The notes beneath the pieces are model-generated. The model had not been told where the DNA came from, searched no databases, and saw only the letters and a list, made by a program, of their open reading frames with translations. 64,000 nucleotides of DNA, from assembly GCF_954871325.1 (NCBI RefSeq), contig NC_088777.1, positions 11,447,366-11,511,365 of the forward strand, in the 5' to 3' direction. Positions 1 to 11,704 of this stretch are shown here, one piece after another (the stretch's first letter is position 1; each line of letters opens with the position of its first letter). The DNA comes from Gordionus sp. m RMFG-2023 (lineage: Eukaryota; Nematomorpha; Gordioida; Chordodea; Parachordodidae). A program made the translations under genes and the position numbers.

Positions 1-151
1 AAATCCACTCTTTTTTTAGGGGGCTGATGATGCCGTGGCCAATTTTATGCATAAGCCAAATTTTTGTGGGGTGGGGGTATGACTTTGTTTCCATGCCTCA
101 CATACCTCTATGTTATCTACTTTTAGCTCGGAGAGTTGTTGGTTCTACAAA

Positions 152-219
152 CCTAAACTCTTGCCAATAAATCGTTATATAAGACAGGTCTTCCTAAACT
201 CTTGCCAATAAATCGTTAT
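152..219. repeat. 27-nt direct repeat, two copies
   Basis: An identical 27-base stretch beginning cctaaactcttgcc occurs at 152-178 and again at 193-219, a 41-base period. The rest of 1-230 shows nothing else I can name. Confidence 0.75.
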
Positions 220-774
220 GTAATAACTGCCAGGTCAAAATTTTCAAATTGAGGTAGAAATTTGGTATTATGCGGGAGAAATATAAAAATTGCGGTAGAA
301 ATCTAAAAATTGCTAAAAAAATTTTTTTGCGGGCGCCTATTATTTTTTATTTAGTTTATATAAATACAAAGTCGGTAACTATTTTTCAAAATATAATTTA
401 TAAAAAAAATCCAACAATCTTTTTTAAATATAAAAGAATGTAAACAAGATAAAATTTTATAAAAAAAACGATTTTAATTTTACAATTAAAAATATATTTT
501 ATGCGAATGTCCCACAAAACGACCGCAATTGGAAATCTACAGTGTGTGTGTATAACATTATAGGGAGGCGCTTAATTATCACGTATCACGTTTAAATACA
601 TAATAAGTTACTCCAAAAATAAGAAATACAGATGAAACTACAGTTGCGGCAATAGTAATCACTTATCTTGTAGTACAACATTCACAGAGATACTTATCAT
701 CACAATGTTGGTAGAATAATTTCCCCATAATATTTAACGACTCTAATATAAGTGAAAACTATACTTGTAGAACA

Positions 775-1400
775 AAAATGAGCAAGGCTATAATCAATGT
801 TTTAGGATCTAAATCCAGGAGGTCAATTCTTGACGATTTGAAAAATGGCCATACATATGCAATTCTAACAGATGCATCTAAAAGGAAAATGTTCCTCAGC
901 TATTTTATCAAAATTAAAGTCGTTTTAATAAAACTATTAAATTTTTTCCCCTCAAATAGCGAAAAATCCAAAGACATAGCTAACCATATAATGGTAAATA
1001 TGGCAGATTCGAGATTATCATAAATTGCATGTCAGCTTTCTGATCTGATAATGCCTCAGTGAATTTGGTAAAAACAGAGTGATACAGAATTGAGTCAGCA
1101 CAATGTTGGTTGCGATATGTTATAATACCCGCCATCGGAATTTTAAAATAACCCTTAAAAAAATATTTCTTAGATAAAGATTATAAAAGCTGTCCTTATA
1201 TTTTGAAAATTTTTTTAAATATTGAATGGCAGATGTATATTTAGAAATGATTTCACATGTAGGAAGTCTACTACATGCTGTTAATGTCTAGTTGCAATCA
1301 GAAGAATCTTAACAAAGATTTATAAAATTATGCTGCAGATGTGTTCATCTTTACAGTTCAAAATTAACAATAAATTTTATGGCGCCATTGCTAAAACTTA
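775..1400 (+). pseudogene. hAT transposase fragment, plus-strand arm of an inverted pair
   Basis: An open stretch at 778-1023 translates to a hAT-like catalytic-domain piece with LDDLKNGHTYAILTDASK, where hAT transposases have their conserved Asp-containing strand, and ends NHIMVNMADS. Sequence to about 1400 continues as a degenerate inverted match of 1980-2250, including cacatgtaggaa and the ggcgccattgc block. It is much shorter than a complete transposase of 500-700 residues and has no visible start or DNA-binding domain. It cannot encode an active enzyme. It faces the longer minus-strand copy. Confidence 0.6.
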
Positions 1401-1525
1401 ATTATATTTTATTTGAGATTTAAATAATAGAACTAAATGTTTACCGTCGTTATTTATATATTTATAAAATACCTGGCATGACATATTATATATTTGTTTA
1501 ACCATTAGCTCGGCCTCTAATGTTG

Positions 1526-3180
1526 TTAAAGCAATCCGATTTCCCTCCTTTTCCAGGCAGTCCTCATCAGGCTAAATATGCGCTCGGATGAAGCCTTAGA
1601 ATGCTGTAAGGAGAAGACATACTCGCATATTTTTTCCAAGCATGGGGATTTATCGTTATTACGAAAAAATTCTACCCATTTCTCCTCTGCTAGACCATAT
1701 AACTTTAAGTATTTTGGCGAATCATAAAAAATAGAGAGAATTACAATCTCCTCAAACAAGAAATCAATGTCTTTCGGTATTTTTATTATATTTATTAATT
1801 ATAAAAACCATCAATTGATGATTTCTGTTACAAGGTCATAATATTTATACATTTGTAAATAGAGTTATTAAAATCAAATTTTGATTGTAAATATTCTAAA
1901 ATTTTCTTAATAAAAATATCTGCTTCAATTAAAAATGTATTAATTAGAGTATTATTTGAACATTTTAATATAATATTTTTAGCAATAGCGCCATAAAATT
2001 TATTATCAATTTTTAACTGTAGAGATTAACAGAGCTGTAGCATGATTTTATGAATCTTTTTTATAAAGAATATTCTGATTGCAACTGAATATTAACTGCA
2101 TGAAGTAGATTTCCTACATGTGAAACGAATCCCAAATATGCCTCTGCCATTTCATACTCGAAAAAATTTTTCAAAATTTTAGGGCAGCTTTTAAAATCTT
2201 TATTTAAGAAAAGTATTTTTTTTAAGGGTTTGTAAAATTTTAAATTCTATCGATGGCAGGTATTAATGACAACCATCTGATAGGTATATATCGCAACAAC
2301 TCACACCATTCCAAGGACCACTTCACCAACTCTTTTAATTCCTTAACTCTTTTAGTTGATGACTAAATTCGTTAAAACATTTCATCACAATTATAACGAC
2401 ATCCACAGATAGTACATTTAATGCCTTCTTGCAAGAATTATGTAGTATATGGCATATACAGCCAATTGATATTAATTCATTATTGTGCTGCCTCAATTCG
2501 GTAACTTTGGTTTTTGCCAAAATTTACAAAGGCATTATCAGCGCAGAAAGCTGACATGCAAATCATAACCCTGAATCAGCTATATTTACCATTATGTGGC
2601 TAGCTACATCGTTGGATTTTTCACTATCCGTCAGCGTCTACATGAGCTGTAGGGGTAGGAACAGTTTGCATCCTACTTTTTGAGGGGTATAGGGGGTAGG
2701 TGGCTTTAATACGGGTAGGATAAATTTTTGGGGGGTTATCTATTGAATTTTGAGATGAAATAGGGCACAATTTGTTGCTGTAAAAATTAATACTTTTATT
2801 ATAGAAATATTATAATACAATTCATCGACCAAATCTATATATTGCAAACAATCATACACATTGTTTTCCAAATAAAACTATCTAGGGGGTAGGCAAAGGT
2901 TTTTGAAGGGGGTTTGCATCCAGTGAAAATCCTGTCATGTAGACACTGCTATCCGTGGAAAAATTTTAACAGTTTTATGGAAATGTTCTTATTCTTGTTG
3001 AAATAGCGAAGGATCTAGGGAAATGTTGTAATATATCCCTTATTAGATGCATCTGTTAGAAATAAATATGGATGCCCATCTTTCAAATCGTCTAGAATTG
3101 ACCTCTAGGATTCAGGTACTAAAACACTTGTGATAGCCTTGCCCATTTTTGTTCTGCCACAAGTAAGGTTTGCACTTATA
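1526..3180 (-). pseudogene. hAT transposase remnant, minus-strand arm
   Basis: Reading on the minus strand from about 3180: the LDDLKDG-like block around 3060-3160 matches the plus-strand arm. The block at 2335-2520 contains GCICHILHNSCKKA, the Cys-x-x-His...His-Asn motif of hAT transposases. The block at 1526-1759 contains HSKASSERIFSLMRTAWKRR, the hAT C-terminal dimerisation signature (SSERIFS). The segments lie in more than one frame and are interrupted by a nested element (2632-2948), so the gene is dead. The N-terminal BED-type DNA-binding domain is not visible. Confidence 0.7.
2632..2948. mobile_element. 317-bp non-autonomous hAT element, GGGGTAGG words
   Basis: Terminal inverted repeats CAGCGTCTACATGA and CAGTGTCTACATGA (right end read in reverse complement) are flanked by a perfect 8-bp duplication, ctatccgt, at 2624-2631 and 2949-2956. 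The interior carries repeated ggggtagg / gggtagg words near both ends and an A/T middle. It is inserted in the minus-strand hAT transposase remnant. The 8-bp duplication and CAG ends place it in the hAT superfamily. A related copy with altered words lies near 59540-59730. Confidence 0.88.
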
Positions 3181-3427
3181 TTGGAGTCGTTAAATATCAT
3201 GAGAAAAAGATTCGACCGATATTGTGATGATATAGCTCTGTGAATGTTGAACTACATGATAGATGTATACGATTTCCGCAAATGTAGTTGCATCTGTTTT
3301 ATTTATTATTTGAGAATATTTTTGTATTGCTCGATGTTGATATACACCCCTGTACTGACTTATATGAATGAAATGATGTTGATTTATTATTGGATAAAAA
3401 TAAAACAGGATAGAAAGAAATTTACAA

Positions 3428-3677
3428 ACTAGACATATTTTTCAAATAAATATTTAAAATTATTTTAAAAATATAAAAATCATCAATTAATGTCTCTCAA
3501 AATTATTATTTATATATTAAAAATGTTAAAATACTAAAAAAAGGTAGAAATTTAAAAACAGCGGTAGATTTTTGCGGGAGATTTCCAATTTCGGTAGTTT
3601 TGCGGGAGAGAGATGTCTGCGTGTAAACTAAAAAATTGCGGGAGTCTCCCGCTGATGGGAGAGACATGGCAACCCTG
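3428..3677. repeat. hAT-type element end with GCGGGAG / CGGTAGA words
   Basis: An A/T-rich left half beginning aaactagacatattttt is followed by at least eight copies of gcgggag, cggtaga or close variants, ending with a CAGGGTTGCCA terminus read in reverse complement. The same arrangement recurs at 5596-5868 with the words changed to gtgggag. Confidence 0.7.
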
Positions 3678-3685
3678 GGATAGAG

Positions 3686-3908
3686 TAGTGTTGTTAAACG
3701 GCTCGTTTTGAGCCGATTTTTAAAAACGGCTAACTCAATATTTTCAGCAGAAAAATATTGCCTAAGCCTCAAGATTTTGCTAATAGAAGTCCAAACCTTT
3801 GTTCCTTCTACATACAAAATCTTCAGGCTTGCGTAATATTATTCTAGATGAAATATTGTGTTAGCCGTTTTTAAAAATAGGCTCAAAACGAGCCGTTTAA
3901 AAACACTA
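3686..3908. mobile_element. Palindromic hAT-type MITE, GGCTC/GAGCC words
   Basis: Inverted ends TAGTGTTGTTAAACGGCTCG and TAGTGTTTTTAAACGGCTCG. Each half carries cggctcgttttgagccg-type palindromes and a cggctaa word beside aaaaat runs. The flanks (gatagagt, agtagagt) are compatible with an imperfect 8-bp duplication but off by one base. The same family occurs at 6333-6529, 25817-26023 and 35620-35813. It has no coding capacity. Confidence 0.8.
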
Positions 3909-3944
3909 AGTAGAGTATCCATTTTTTTTTATCTATTTCGGTAG

Positions 3945-4136
3945 TTTTATATTTAAAAATGGGCAACTCAATTTTTTATCCACAAAATATTACGCAAGCC
4001 TGAAGATTTTGAATATAAATGGCACAAAGATTTAGAAATCTATTAGCGAAATATCGATACCTAATCTATATTTTTCTGGTTAAAATGTTGTTAATTTTTA
4101 AAAATCGGCTCAAATCGAGCCTTTTAACAATCCTAC
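3945..4136. mobile_element. Relic of the GGCTC MITE family
   Basis: Contains ggcaactcaat, acgcaagcctgaag and a right end with cggctcaaatcgagcc followed by ttttaacaatccta, matching the family of 3686-3908. The left terminus is not clear. Confidence 0.5.
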
Positions 4137-4139
4137 CTA

Positions 4140-5590
4140 TGTATTATATATTTGTAAAAAACAAAATCTTGCTATTTTTATAATAAATTTCTAATTTTAC
4201 TTCAAACAGCGTTAATAATATTTACTGTTTTTTCTTTTGCAACAAAATTATTAAAGAACCTCTTCCTTTATCAGAAAGTTTTAGCTTTCGTTTTTTTTAT
4301 ATTTTCTCCTGAAAATAGTTTTTTATAAGGGTGTCTCTTTGTTTTATCCTTTTTTTTTTACATAATTCTATCTCAAGGAAATTCGCGTGATTTATATTTT
4401 TATTTCCAAAAATGCTAAGTTTATCATTTTGGTCTGGTTTTCTGAATAAAGTTTGTTTTATCTCAATTTGTCTTGTTACATGGATAGAATTGCAAATCTC
4501 CCTATTCTCTTCATTTATTTTTTTAAAGCAAATTAAATTCTATTTTATAGATGATTAATAAAAAATTGTATAAAAATATAATTAAATAAAAAACTTGACT
4601 TTCATTTTAACGAAAAAGTTATTTTTTTATTAAATGGAAAAAATCCAAAAATAGCAATATCTTAATGATAATCCTCAAGAATCATTGATATGATTTATAA
4701 ATGCTAAACAATGATTAGGAAATCCTAGGTTAAAATTTAAAAGTATCAAATAATGCTTATGACCATCGATAACACAAGCTTCTAGATTTCTGTTTGAACC
4801 CAAGGAAATTGCAGTTACAACAGCTAATTTTAAATCTTTATTAATCAAACTTGACAAGTGATAATAAATGACTATTTTTATATAATATTATTAGCCCTAA
4901 CCAATATCTATCACTTATAATTCTGGGATTTTAAGTATATTTTATTCTTTAAAAAACACACTATCATTATTCCATGAGTTTAGCTATTATCGAGTTTAGG
5001 AATAGTATAGATGCATCTATGATTATAATTAAAACTCTATCTTTATGCGTGTTAAAAATATAATAATATAATTACACAATTAATTTAATCTTATAAAATA
5101 TAAACTCTTTTACACCTAATATTTCATCACTTAATTTCTAACAAAGAGCATCCAAATTTCATTCACTTTTTCCAGAATAACACAATTAATTGACATACGA
5201 TTAATATTCGACGTGCTTAACTTATAAAATTCATATGATATATAAAATTAAATATAAAAATTACTAATCTACATTTAAATATTATTTGATTGTTATTAGA
5301 TATTATATAAAGTTATATATTATAAAAATACACAACTATACTAAGAAAAGATTGCACCTTTAACCTACTAGAATATTAGGATCTATAAAAGACCCAAAAT
5401 ATTTTAAAAAGCCAGATTTGGCACATAAAAACGTAAAATGAATAATATATTCAAACCTAATCTGTATTCATGGTATATATAAATAAAAATATAAAAAAAG
5501 CACTAGTTTCCCATACTATTCTAACTTCAAATTTTGAAAATGTCGAATGGATTGGATTGGATGGAGAATTTAAAATTAGCGGAAAAATAA
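4140..5590. other. No gene seen
   Basis: A/T-rich DNA with short open frames only. No protein family, splice-consistent coding exon, RNA gene or clear repeat was recognised. Confidence 0.5.
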
Positions 5591-5595
5591 AATAA

Positions 5596-5868
5596 AAGAA
5601 CTAGACATATTTTTCGAATAAATATTTAAAATTTATTTTAAAAATATAAAAATAATCAAATACTGTCTCTCAAAATTATTATATATATATTAAAAACATT
5701 AAAATGCTAAAAAAAAAATTGTGGGAGAAATTAAAAAATTGTGGGAGATTTTTGTGGGAGATTGTGGGAGATTTCTAATTGTGGGAGTTTTGTGGGAGTG
5801 AGATGTATGTGGGTAAACTAAAAAATTGTGGGAGACTCCCACTGATGGGGGGAGGCATGGCAACCCTG
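5596..5868. mobile_element. Copy of the 3428-3677 element, words switched to GTGGGAG
   Basis: The A/T half (actagacatatttttcgaataaa and onward) aligns with 3428-3540. The word-rich half contains about eight copies of gtgggag where the sister copy has gcgggag or cggtaga. It ends with the same catggcaaccctg terminus. The words differ between the copies in the same way throughout. Confidence 0.75.
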
Positions 5869-6598
5869 TCTGTAAACCGTAACCCAGTATTAACCTTTAT
5901 AATTTACTGAACCTAAATCTAACCAGAACCTTTAAAAAATTGTCTCCTGGACCTGAACCGAATCTCTGTATGTGAACCTGTTTGAACCTTTTAATATTTT
6001 AACTCTTTTAAAGATGATTTATAATTAGCTTTGATTGGTTAAGTAATTCTTTTTAGATATTTTTGTATATTGTTATTTTAAAGGTTCCAGCTACACAAGC
6101 TAGCATATAGAAGTGTTCTCAGTTGAAAAATTATTTATTTTTTCTCCTTATATATAATTAGAATCTTGAAAATATTTTGTTTATAGCTCACTATTACATT
6201 TTTAGAGAATAGCTATAAAATTTTAAAAAATATTCTTTTCTTTACACAATTCTAATAAGTTTGTAGTAAAAAATTGTTTTAAACTGGTTTATAAAGGTTC
6301 AAACCGAACTATAACGACCTGAACCTTGAACCTAGTGTTATAGGGCTCAATTTTTAAAAACGACGAGCACAATATTATAGCTAAAAAATATTGAGCAAAC
6401 CTGAATATTTTGTTAGATGACTGAAAGGTTTGAGAATCTAGTAAAAAAAAAAAATTAAGGCTTGCGTAAATTTATATTGGCTAAAATCTTAATTTAAAAT
6501 AGAAGAAATCGAGCCGTTTCACAACACTACTTGAACCGTTATTTTTATCTGAACATAAACCTGAACCGAGCCTATATTCGTCACGGTTTTAAGCTCTG
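5866..6598. mobile_element. hAT-type non-autonomous element, GAACC words, with nested MITE
   Basis: Right end read in reverse complement is CAGAGCTTAAAACCG and the left end is the matching ctgtaaaccg. Many gaacc, cctgaacc and aaccg words lie near both ends. The middle (attttaactctttt, aaagatgatt, tcttgaaaatatttt) aligns with the better-preserved copy at 33409-33832. The left end abuts or overlaps the end of the 5596-5868 element. The 6333-6529 MITE is inserted in it. Confidence 0.7.
6333..6529. mobile_element. GGCTC-family MITE with perfect 8-bp target duplication
   Basis: Starts TAGTGTTATAGGGCTC and ends gagccgtttcacaacacta. It is flanked by a perfect 8-bp duplication, cttgaacc, at 6325-6332 and 6530-6537. 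It landed in a GAACC word of the older element around it, which gives the order of insertion. Confidence 0.88.
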
Positions 6599-7173
6599 GT
6601 ATGAACTAATGGTCATCTGAGCAGAATACTCTATTTATTTTTTACCATATCACTTGTGAATGAATGTCAATCGTCCTGTTAATTATCGAACAACGGTAAT
6701 TTTTAATTGGAAAGACATTTATTACGTTGACACATTTTTCGATTTCGAAATTTAACTAAAATAATTGTTTTTTAATAGCTTAAATAATAGTTATTTTATT
6801 TTTCATCAATAATAATTTTGAAGTATATTATAAAAAAAATTTCAAATAGGAAGATTTGATAAGATAGGATAAATATTTTATATTCCTCAAATTTAAAAGT
6901 CAATGAAAAAATTTAATGATTAATTAGAAAGTCATTATATAATATAAAAATATAATATCCTATTTTAAAATTTGGTATATATATATTAATTAAATCAAAT
7001 ATTTGGAAAATTTCAAGGGACATGTTTATTTTTAGTTTTAAAATTCAATTTCTTCGAATTTTTTAAAGGCCAAATTTTTTGAGGGATTTTTTAAAAAGGA
7101 TTATATAAAGAGAAAACAAGACAAAATTCAAATTTAAAAAAAAATTATATTATATAAAAGAATAAATATTATT

Positions 7174-9142
7174 ATGAATATTTATAAATTTATTGGAATA
7201 ATCATAGTATCTCTAATTTTTTATTCGGTTCATTCACAATGTAAATTTATATATTCAATTAAAAATTTTAATAATTCATTTTAAGCCACGAATTCTCAAG
7301 ACGTACATATATTGCTAAATGCGATATACAAAGAGTTGAATGAACAGACGGATTATATAACTCGGCACGGTAAAATTTTAAAAAAATTAGTTTAATTTGT
7401 CAACCATTTGAATATTAAATTGATCTATATCTCTAATTTGCACTTTTGGACATAATGAAAAGAAAGTATCATCAAATTTTCAAGATAATATAACATCATA
7501 AAACCGTTAACTCTGCATGTATTAATTGTCGCTAGTCCTTTCCTATGAATCATATTTGTCCGATATAATCCTTAAATCCTCTTATATAAATGTGAGATAT
7601 ATTAGAATAAATAATTTGGGACATATCACATTGACACTTGTCCACTCAGTCATAGGGTATTTGACTTTGAAGTTAAAATACGTATTGATGAAAATAAACT
7701 TTACGAGTTTTAATTAATATAAATTGTACAAAGCTAAAGATCAGATATTTTATGCGATAGATTAAAATAGTCGTTCAATATGGTCTTTCAATCACCCTAT
7801 CCCTGGATGGGTCACAATTTTTTAAGATGGGATAAATGCTCTAAAAAAATTATAATATTTTATTTATAAATTTTCATTATCATTGAGTGAATTTTATATA
7901 ACTTCAATAAAATAAATTTTTTTTGAAAATTTTACAGCTGTATCAAAATAATTTTGATTTAAATAATTTTCCTAATCCTAGCTTCTCTGCGTTTTTTATA
8001 TATCTGTTTGATTAATTAATATATTTACTTAACAAATTAAATTTATCTTTTGCGTATATTTCATTAACTAGACGTTTTAAAAAATATCTTCTAACTAAAA
8101 ACATAATAGTACCAAACTTTTCTGCATTAACATTTTTTGACTAAAATTTTGATATCTTTATTCGGTAAAAAAAATTTAAAGAAAATTAAACATTTATAAT
8201 AATCTTGTAATTAATTTTAAGCATTTTATTTATAGCAACATAAGAAAATATATTTTTTCAAATTTCAATAATTGTTGATACTGGTCATTCAAATGCCCAA
8301 CAATCTTAATTTGACGCACAATCTTATCTGTGAAAACTCTTAAAAATAATACTAGGTGAGAGTTGGAGATAAAATGGAATCTATACCTAAAGGGTTGCCT
8401 TAAATTAATTTATAACAAAAAAAAATTAAGGAGTATTTTCGGGGATTTTTTGTTCTGGAGATTTTTGCCCACTAATCTAAAACTTAACTTAATCAAACCT
8501 AAATTAAACATAGCATTTTTAAGTGTAGTGTGATAATCTGACCAAGTATTAATACAGTGACCTAGACGTAATATATTCTTAATACTATATGCCAAAATAT
8601 TTTTGAATATTTATTCCAGTGAGGCTGCGTGCAAAAACCATTTTAAAAAAATTCGAAAAGTTTAAAAACTTTGGCAAATTTTAAAATTCTAACGAAATCA
8701 TATGTTCAATTTTTAAAATTTTTAAAATTTCTAAAATTTTCTAGCATGGGATATTTTTATTTTTATATTTAAAATAGCTTATTTATTACTTTGAAAACAT
8801 TTTCTGCTTTATTTTATTTATGATGATATGATACAACACAGCACATAGGTTTTAAAATGATAATTAAATAAAGAGTCAAATATTCATTAATAAAATAAAT
8901 TAGAGAGTAGACAATTTACTTAGTAAATTATAAATAATAAGTAGTGAAAATTCAAGACTATATATTTTATGATAATATTTTTTTTAAAGATAAAACTATA
9001 AATGATTTGATTGGTCAATATATTTTATCTTTACATAAATTATTTACCTTTAAAAAAAGGTATTGAAGGATTTTGCAATGTAAAATGTGGGGATTCGAGA
9101 CTGAGTAGATGTGCTGAATGCCCAGCGAATCGAAAATTGTGA
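7174..9142 (+). CDS. Small secreted cysteine peptide A, three exons
   Basis: Exons 7174-7240, 7286-7369 and 9060-9142 join in frame (phase 1 at both junctions, GT-AG introns of 45 and 1690 bp) to give 77 residues. Residues 1-20 (MNIYKFIGIIIVSLIFYSVH) form a hydrophobic signal peptide. A helix-like acidic/polar stretch follows (LLNAIYKELNEQTDYITRHG), then a short cysteine module GFCNVKCGDSRLSRCAEC with spacing C-x3-C-x7-C-x2-C. An AATAAA signal lies at 9203-9208, 61 bases past the stop. I do not recognise the family. A clear paralogue with the same introns is at 57592-58175. The matched exon structure and conserved cysteines support a real gene. Function is unknown; a secreted peptide of the endocrine, immune or gland type is possible. 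Confidence 0.72.
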
Positions 9143-9209
9143 TCCAGTAAAATACAATAACAAACATATTGCTATTTATTGATGATTTTTTAATTATAGA
9201 GCAATAAAA

Positions 9210-10072
9210 ATTCGCGGTTTATAGTTTATTATAATGTAAATGATCAATTCTTTGTAAAAAGAAATAAAGAATATAATTGAGAACGTACCACATCATATTC
9301 CATATATTATTTAAATTAATGATCATCTTGAAAGATATTTTATGCATGATGAAAATACAGTAGATACTAATAAAAGATTTATCATCAAAAAAAATTGGGT
9401 ATCTAAGTAAAATTTGATAAAAAATTTCTGATCTTACAAAAATCTTAAATAGTTCAAATAAATTTTGAAGATTTTTTTCAAACCCTGGATTTTATATTAT
9501 GTCGTAAGGGGTTTAATTCCAATATAGGCTCCATTGGTCTAGCAATTTTTTAAAACTTGAATTATATATAGTATAAGCTTTTGTTTTAAAATTTGATCTT
9601 TTCGGAACTTTATTCTAATATTTATCTCATTAATTTCAGACTTTGAAAATGAATTTTTGTTTATTTAAATTTAAGAAAATCTACCATATTAAATTAATAC
9701 AAATAATTCTAGGAAAACTTGTCCTAAATTCTCTTTTCATTGATAGTTCCAAAAAGACCAGATGGTATCACCATAATGTTTTATTCTAATGATCCACCAC
9801 CTCGTCTGGGACTAACACTTGTATCAACTTCTCGGCCAAGCCCAAATAAATTTCACCAGTCGTTTAGTGCTAAATCCTTAAAATAAATTGACCCACCTAA
9901 ACAACATAAAAATATATATTAAATTTTTCTCAATGTTCTGAATTGATGGGAGGCAAGAAAATAACTACCAATATTGAAGATTTCAATGAGGGACTTTTTC
10001 TTTGCCAAAAAATTGCCATAACGATTTCCTCCAATTTTTTACAGTTCTTCCTATTCTTTTTAATATATAGCT
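9210..10072. other. No gene seen
   Basis: A/T-rich intergenic DNA downstream of peptide gene A. A slightly less A/T-rich patch at 9750-9860 shows no coding pattern I can defend. Confidence 0.45.
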
Positions 10073-10391
10073 TAGAGATCTGCAAAGTTAGGCCCAGCCC
10101 GGGTTCGGGCCTAATTCTATTTAAAATAATCGGGTTCGGGCCGGGTCTAATATTTTTAAAAAAATTCGGGCCGGGTCGGGTCGGATTTTAGAAATTTTTT
10201 TAAATATATCTAAATTTATCAATTTTATATTGAATTTTTATGTAAAATAAAAATTTTTGATTTTATTTATTGAAACTAAACGCCATATAACATATATCTT
10301 TTATTTAGAGTAATTATAAAAATTAATTTCTATATTTAAATAAATTCGGGCCGGGCCGGGCTTGAAAAATTAGGCCCGATGCAGATCAATA
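10073..10391. mobile_element. hAT-type non-autonomous element, CGGGCC words
   Basis: Inverted ends agAGATCTGCA and (reverse complement) attGATCTGCA. The interior near both ends is filled with cgggcc, gggttcgggcc and taggccc words separated by t/a runs. Same family as 29496-29913 and 35990-36331, whose ends give the consensus CAGAGGTCTGCA. Flanking duplication is not clear here. Confidence 0.7.
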
Positions 10392-10729
10392 ATAGCCCTT
10401 CCTGTTAGATTTTTTTTAGTCACCCTTTTTTAAAACTTTTATTTATTTTAAAATATATATTATAATATAAATAACATTTATATATAACTATATGAAAATA
10501 TAAAAAACATATAAACTAAAAAAAAAATTAAAATAAATACTATATATCGATATATAACATCATTAAACTATGGGGATTTCAAAAATATAAAAAGATATAT
10601 AAATTTTTATGTCTATTAAACATTCCCAATACTAGCTGTTTTTATCAGCAAAATTATTTCTAGTAAACATTTTTTAAACTTTTTAGCAAATTATATATTT
10701 TTAACCAATAATATTTTTGAATTGAAAAC

Positions 10730-11650
10730 TACTGCGCATGTCGAGACAAGACATTAAACCATCGCTTTACCAAAAAAAAGTCAATAAGAAGAGGAACAAA
10801 AATGAATTTAGAAAAAACATAAGACGGTCTTCGTAGAGATACGAGGAAACTAAGATAATTGCTTCAAAATAGAGCAATTTGAACTTATTGTAAAATTTTA
10901 AAAGAGGATCCCCATTGATTATCCAAAATTTTTTATACAAAATCTTTAAAAAATGATAGCCTAGAGGGGTCTAAGGACAATAAATAAATATGGGTATAAA
11001 ATGAAAATCTGAAAGGTCGTGGTGTAATAATCGGATCAATTTCTGAAATCGAGGAGAACTGGGAGATACAAGTTAAATCCTAAATAAAGTATTTTTTCTA
11101 AACCAAGGAATATCTGTAGGGCCAATAAATGAACGGGTTTCAGGAGATTTTAGCCAGCCCTAATTTATTCGAGATTATATAAGTTAATAGCTCTGTGGCC
11201 ACCGAACCACCCTTTAAAACAAACTAAACCATGTCTGTCCTTAAAATCGGACTCTTCCCTGCACCCTTTTTATTTATAAGGTAGACCTAGGTAGCAGCCA
11301 AATAGATGTACTATGGACATCTTCAGCTACTCCTTTGATAGCAAAAACCAAGATTTTCACTGGAAACAGCTTCACGCTATATGGAGTCATTAATCTTCAT
11401 TAAATTCTTAAGGCCAGCCAGAAGAAGGTTAAGAAATTCTCTTTGTGCCGTGTACTCCGGAAGAGATGAAGGCATAAATTTTCCACCATAGATCACAGGC
11501 TTTCAAATAGACCTCACAAGAATACCAATAACCTCCTCCCATTGAAAACGAGAAGGAGAGTCTTACAAGGATACTAAACTGAGAAGGATAAACTCCAAAC
11601 TACCTTGTTTGATTGGAAGTTAGGCAATCACCCAATTAAATTCTGAAAAA
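10730..11650. other. Degraded, coding-like block of unknown origin
   Basis: Base composition is clearly less A/T-rich than the surroundings. Minus-strand translation of about 11290-11560 gives stretches that look protein-derived, for example SSLPEYTAQREFLNLLLAG, but no intact frame. It looks like a broken mobile-element or processed gene copy. I could not assign a family. Confidence 0.3.
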
Positions 11651-11704
11651 TGAATGTTTAAAATATTAGGAAATATATATTTTTTTCACACAAGGGCGAA
11701 AAGC

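Larger units (their letters stand above)
231..3677. mobile_element. Candidate composite hAT element with GCGGGAG/CGGTAGA words at both ends
   Basis: The left end (from 231, starting CAGGTC) and the right end (to 3677, whose reverse complement starts CAGGGTTGCCATG) both carry many copies of gcgggag and cggtaga within about 120 bases of the end. Between them lie two hAT transposase fragments in opposite orientations (775-1400 plus strand, 1526-3180 minus strand). I read this as one decayed hAT element holding an inverted partial duplication. No clear 8-bp flanking duplication was found, so the outer limits are inferred. Two independent pieces that happen to share words is the alternative. Confidence 0.4.

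Noticed and set aside
3506-3817. 103-codon minus-strand frame
   Set aside because: Spans two different transposable elements and owes its length to repeated words.
9943-10191. 82-codon frame with PGSGLILFK and GFGPGL
   Set aside because: Its Gly/Pro content comes from the CGGGCC word array, not a gene.
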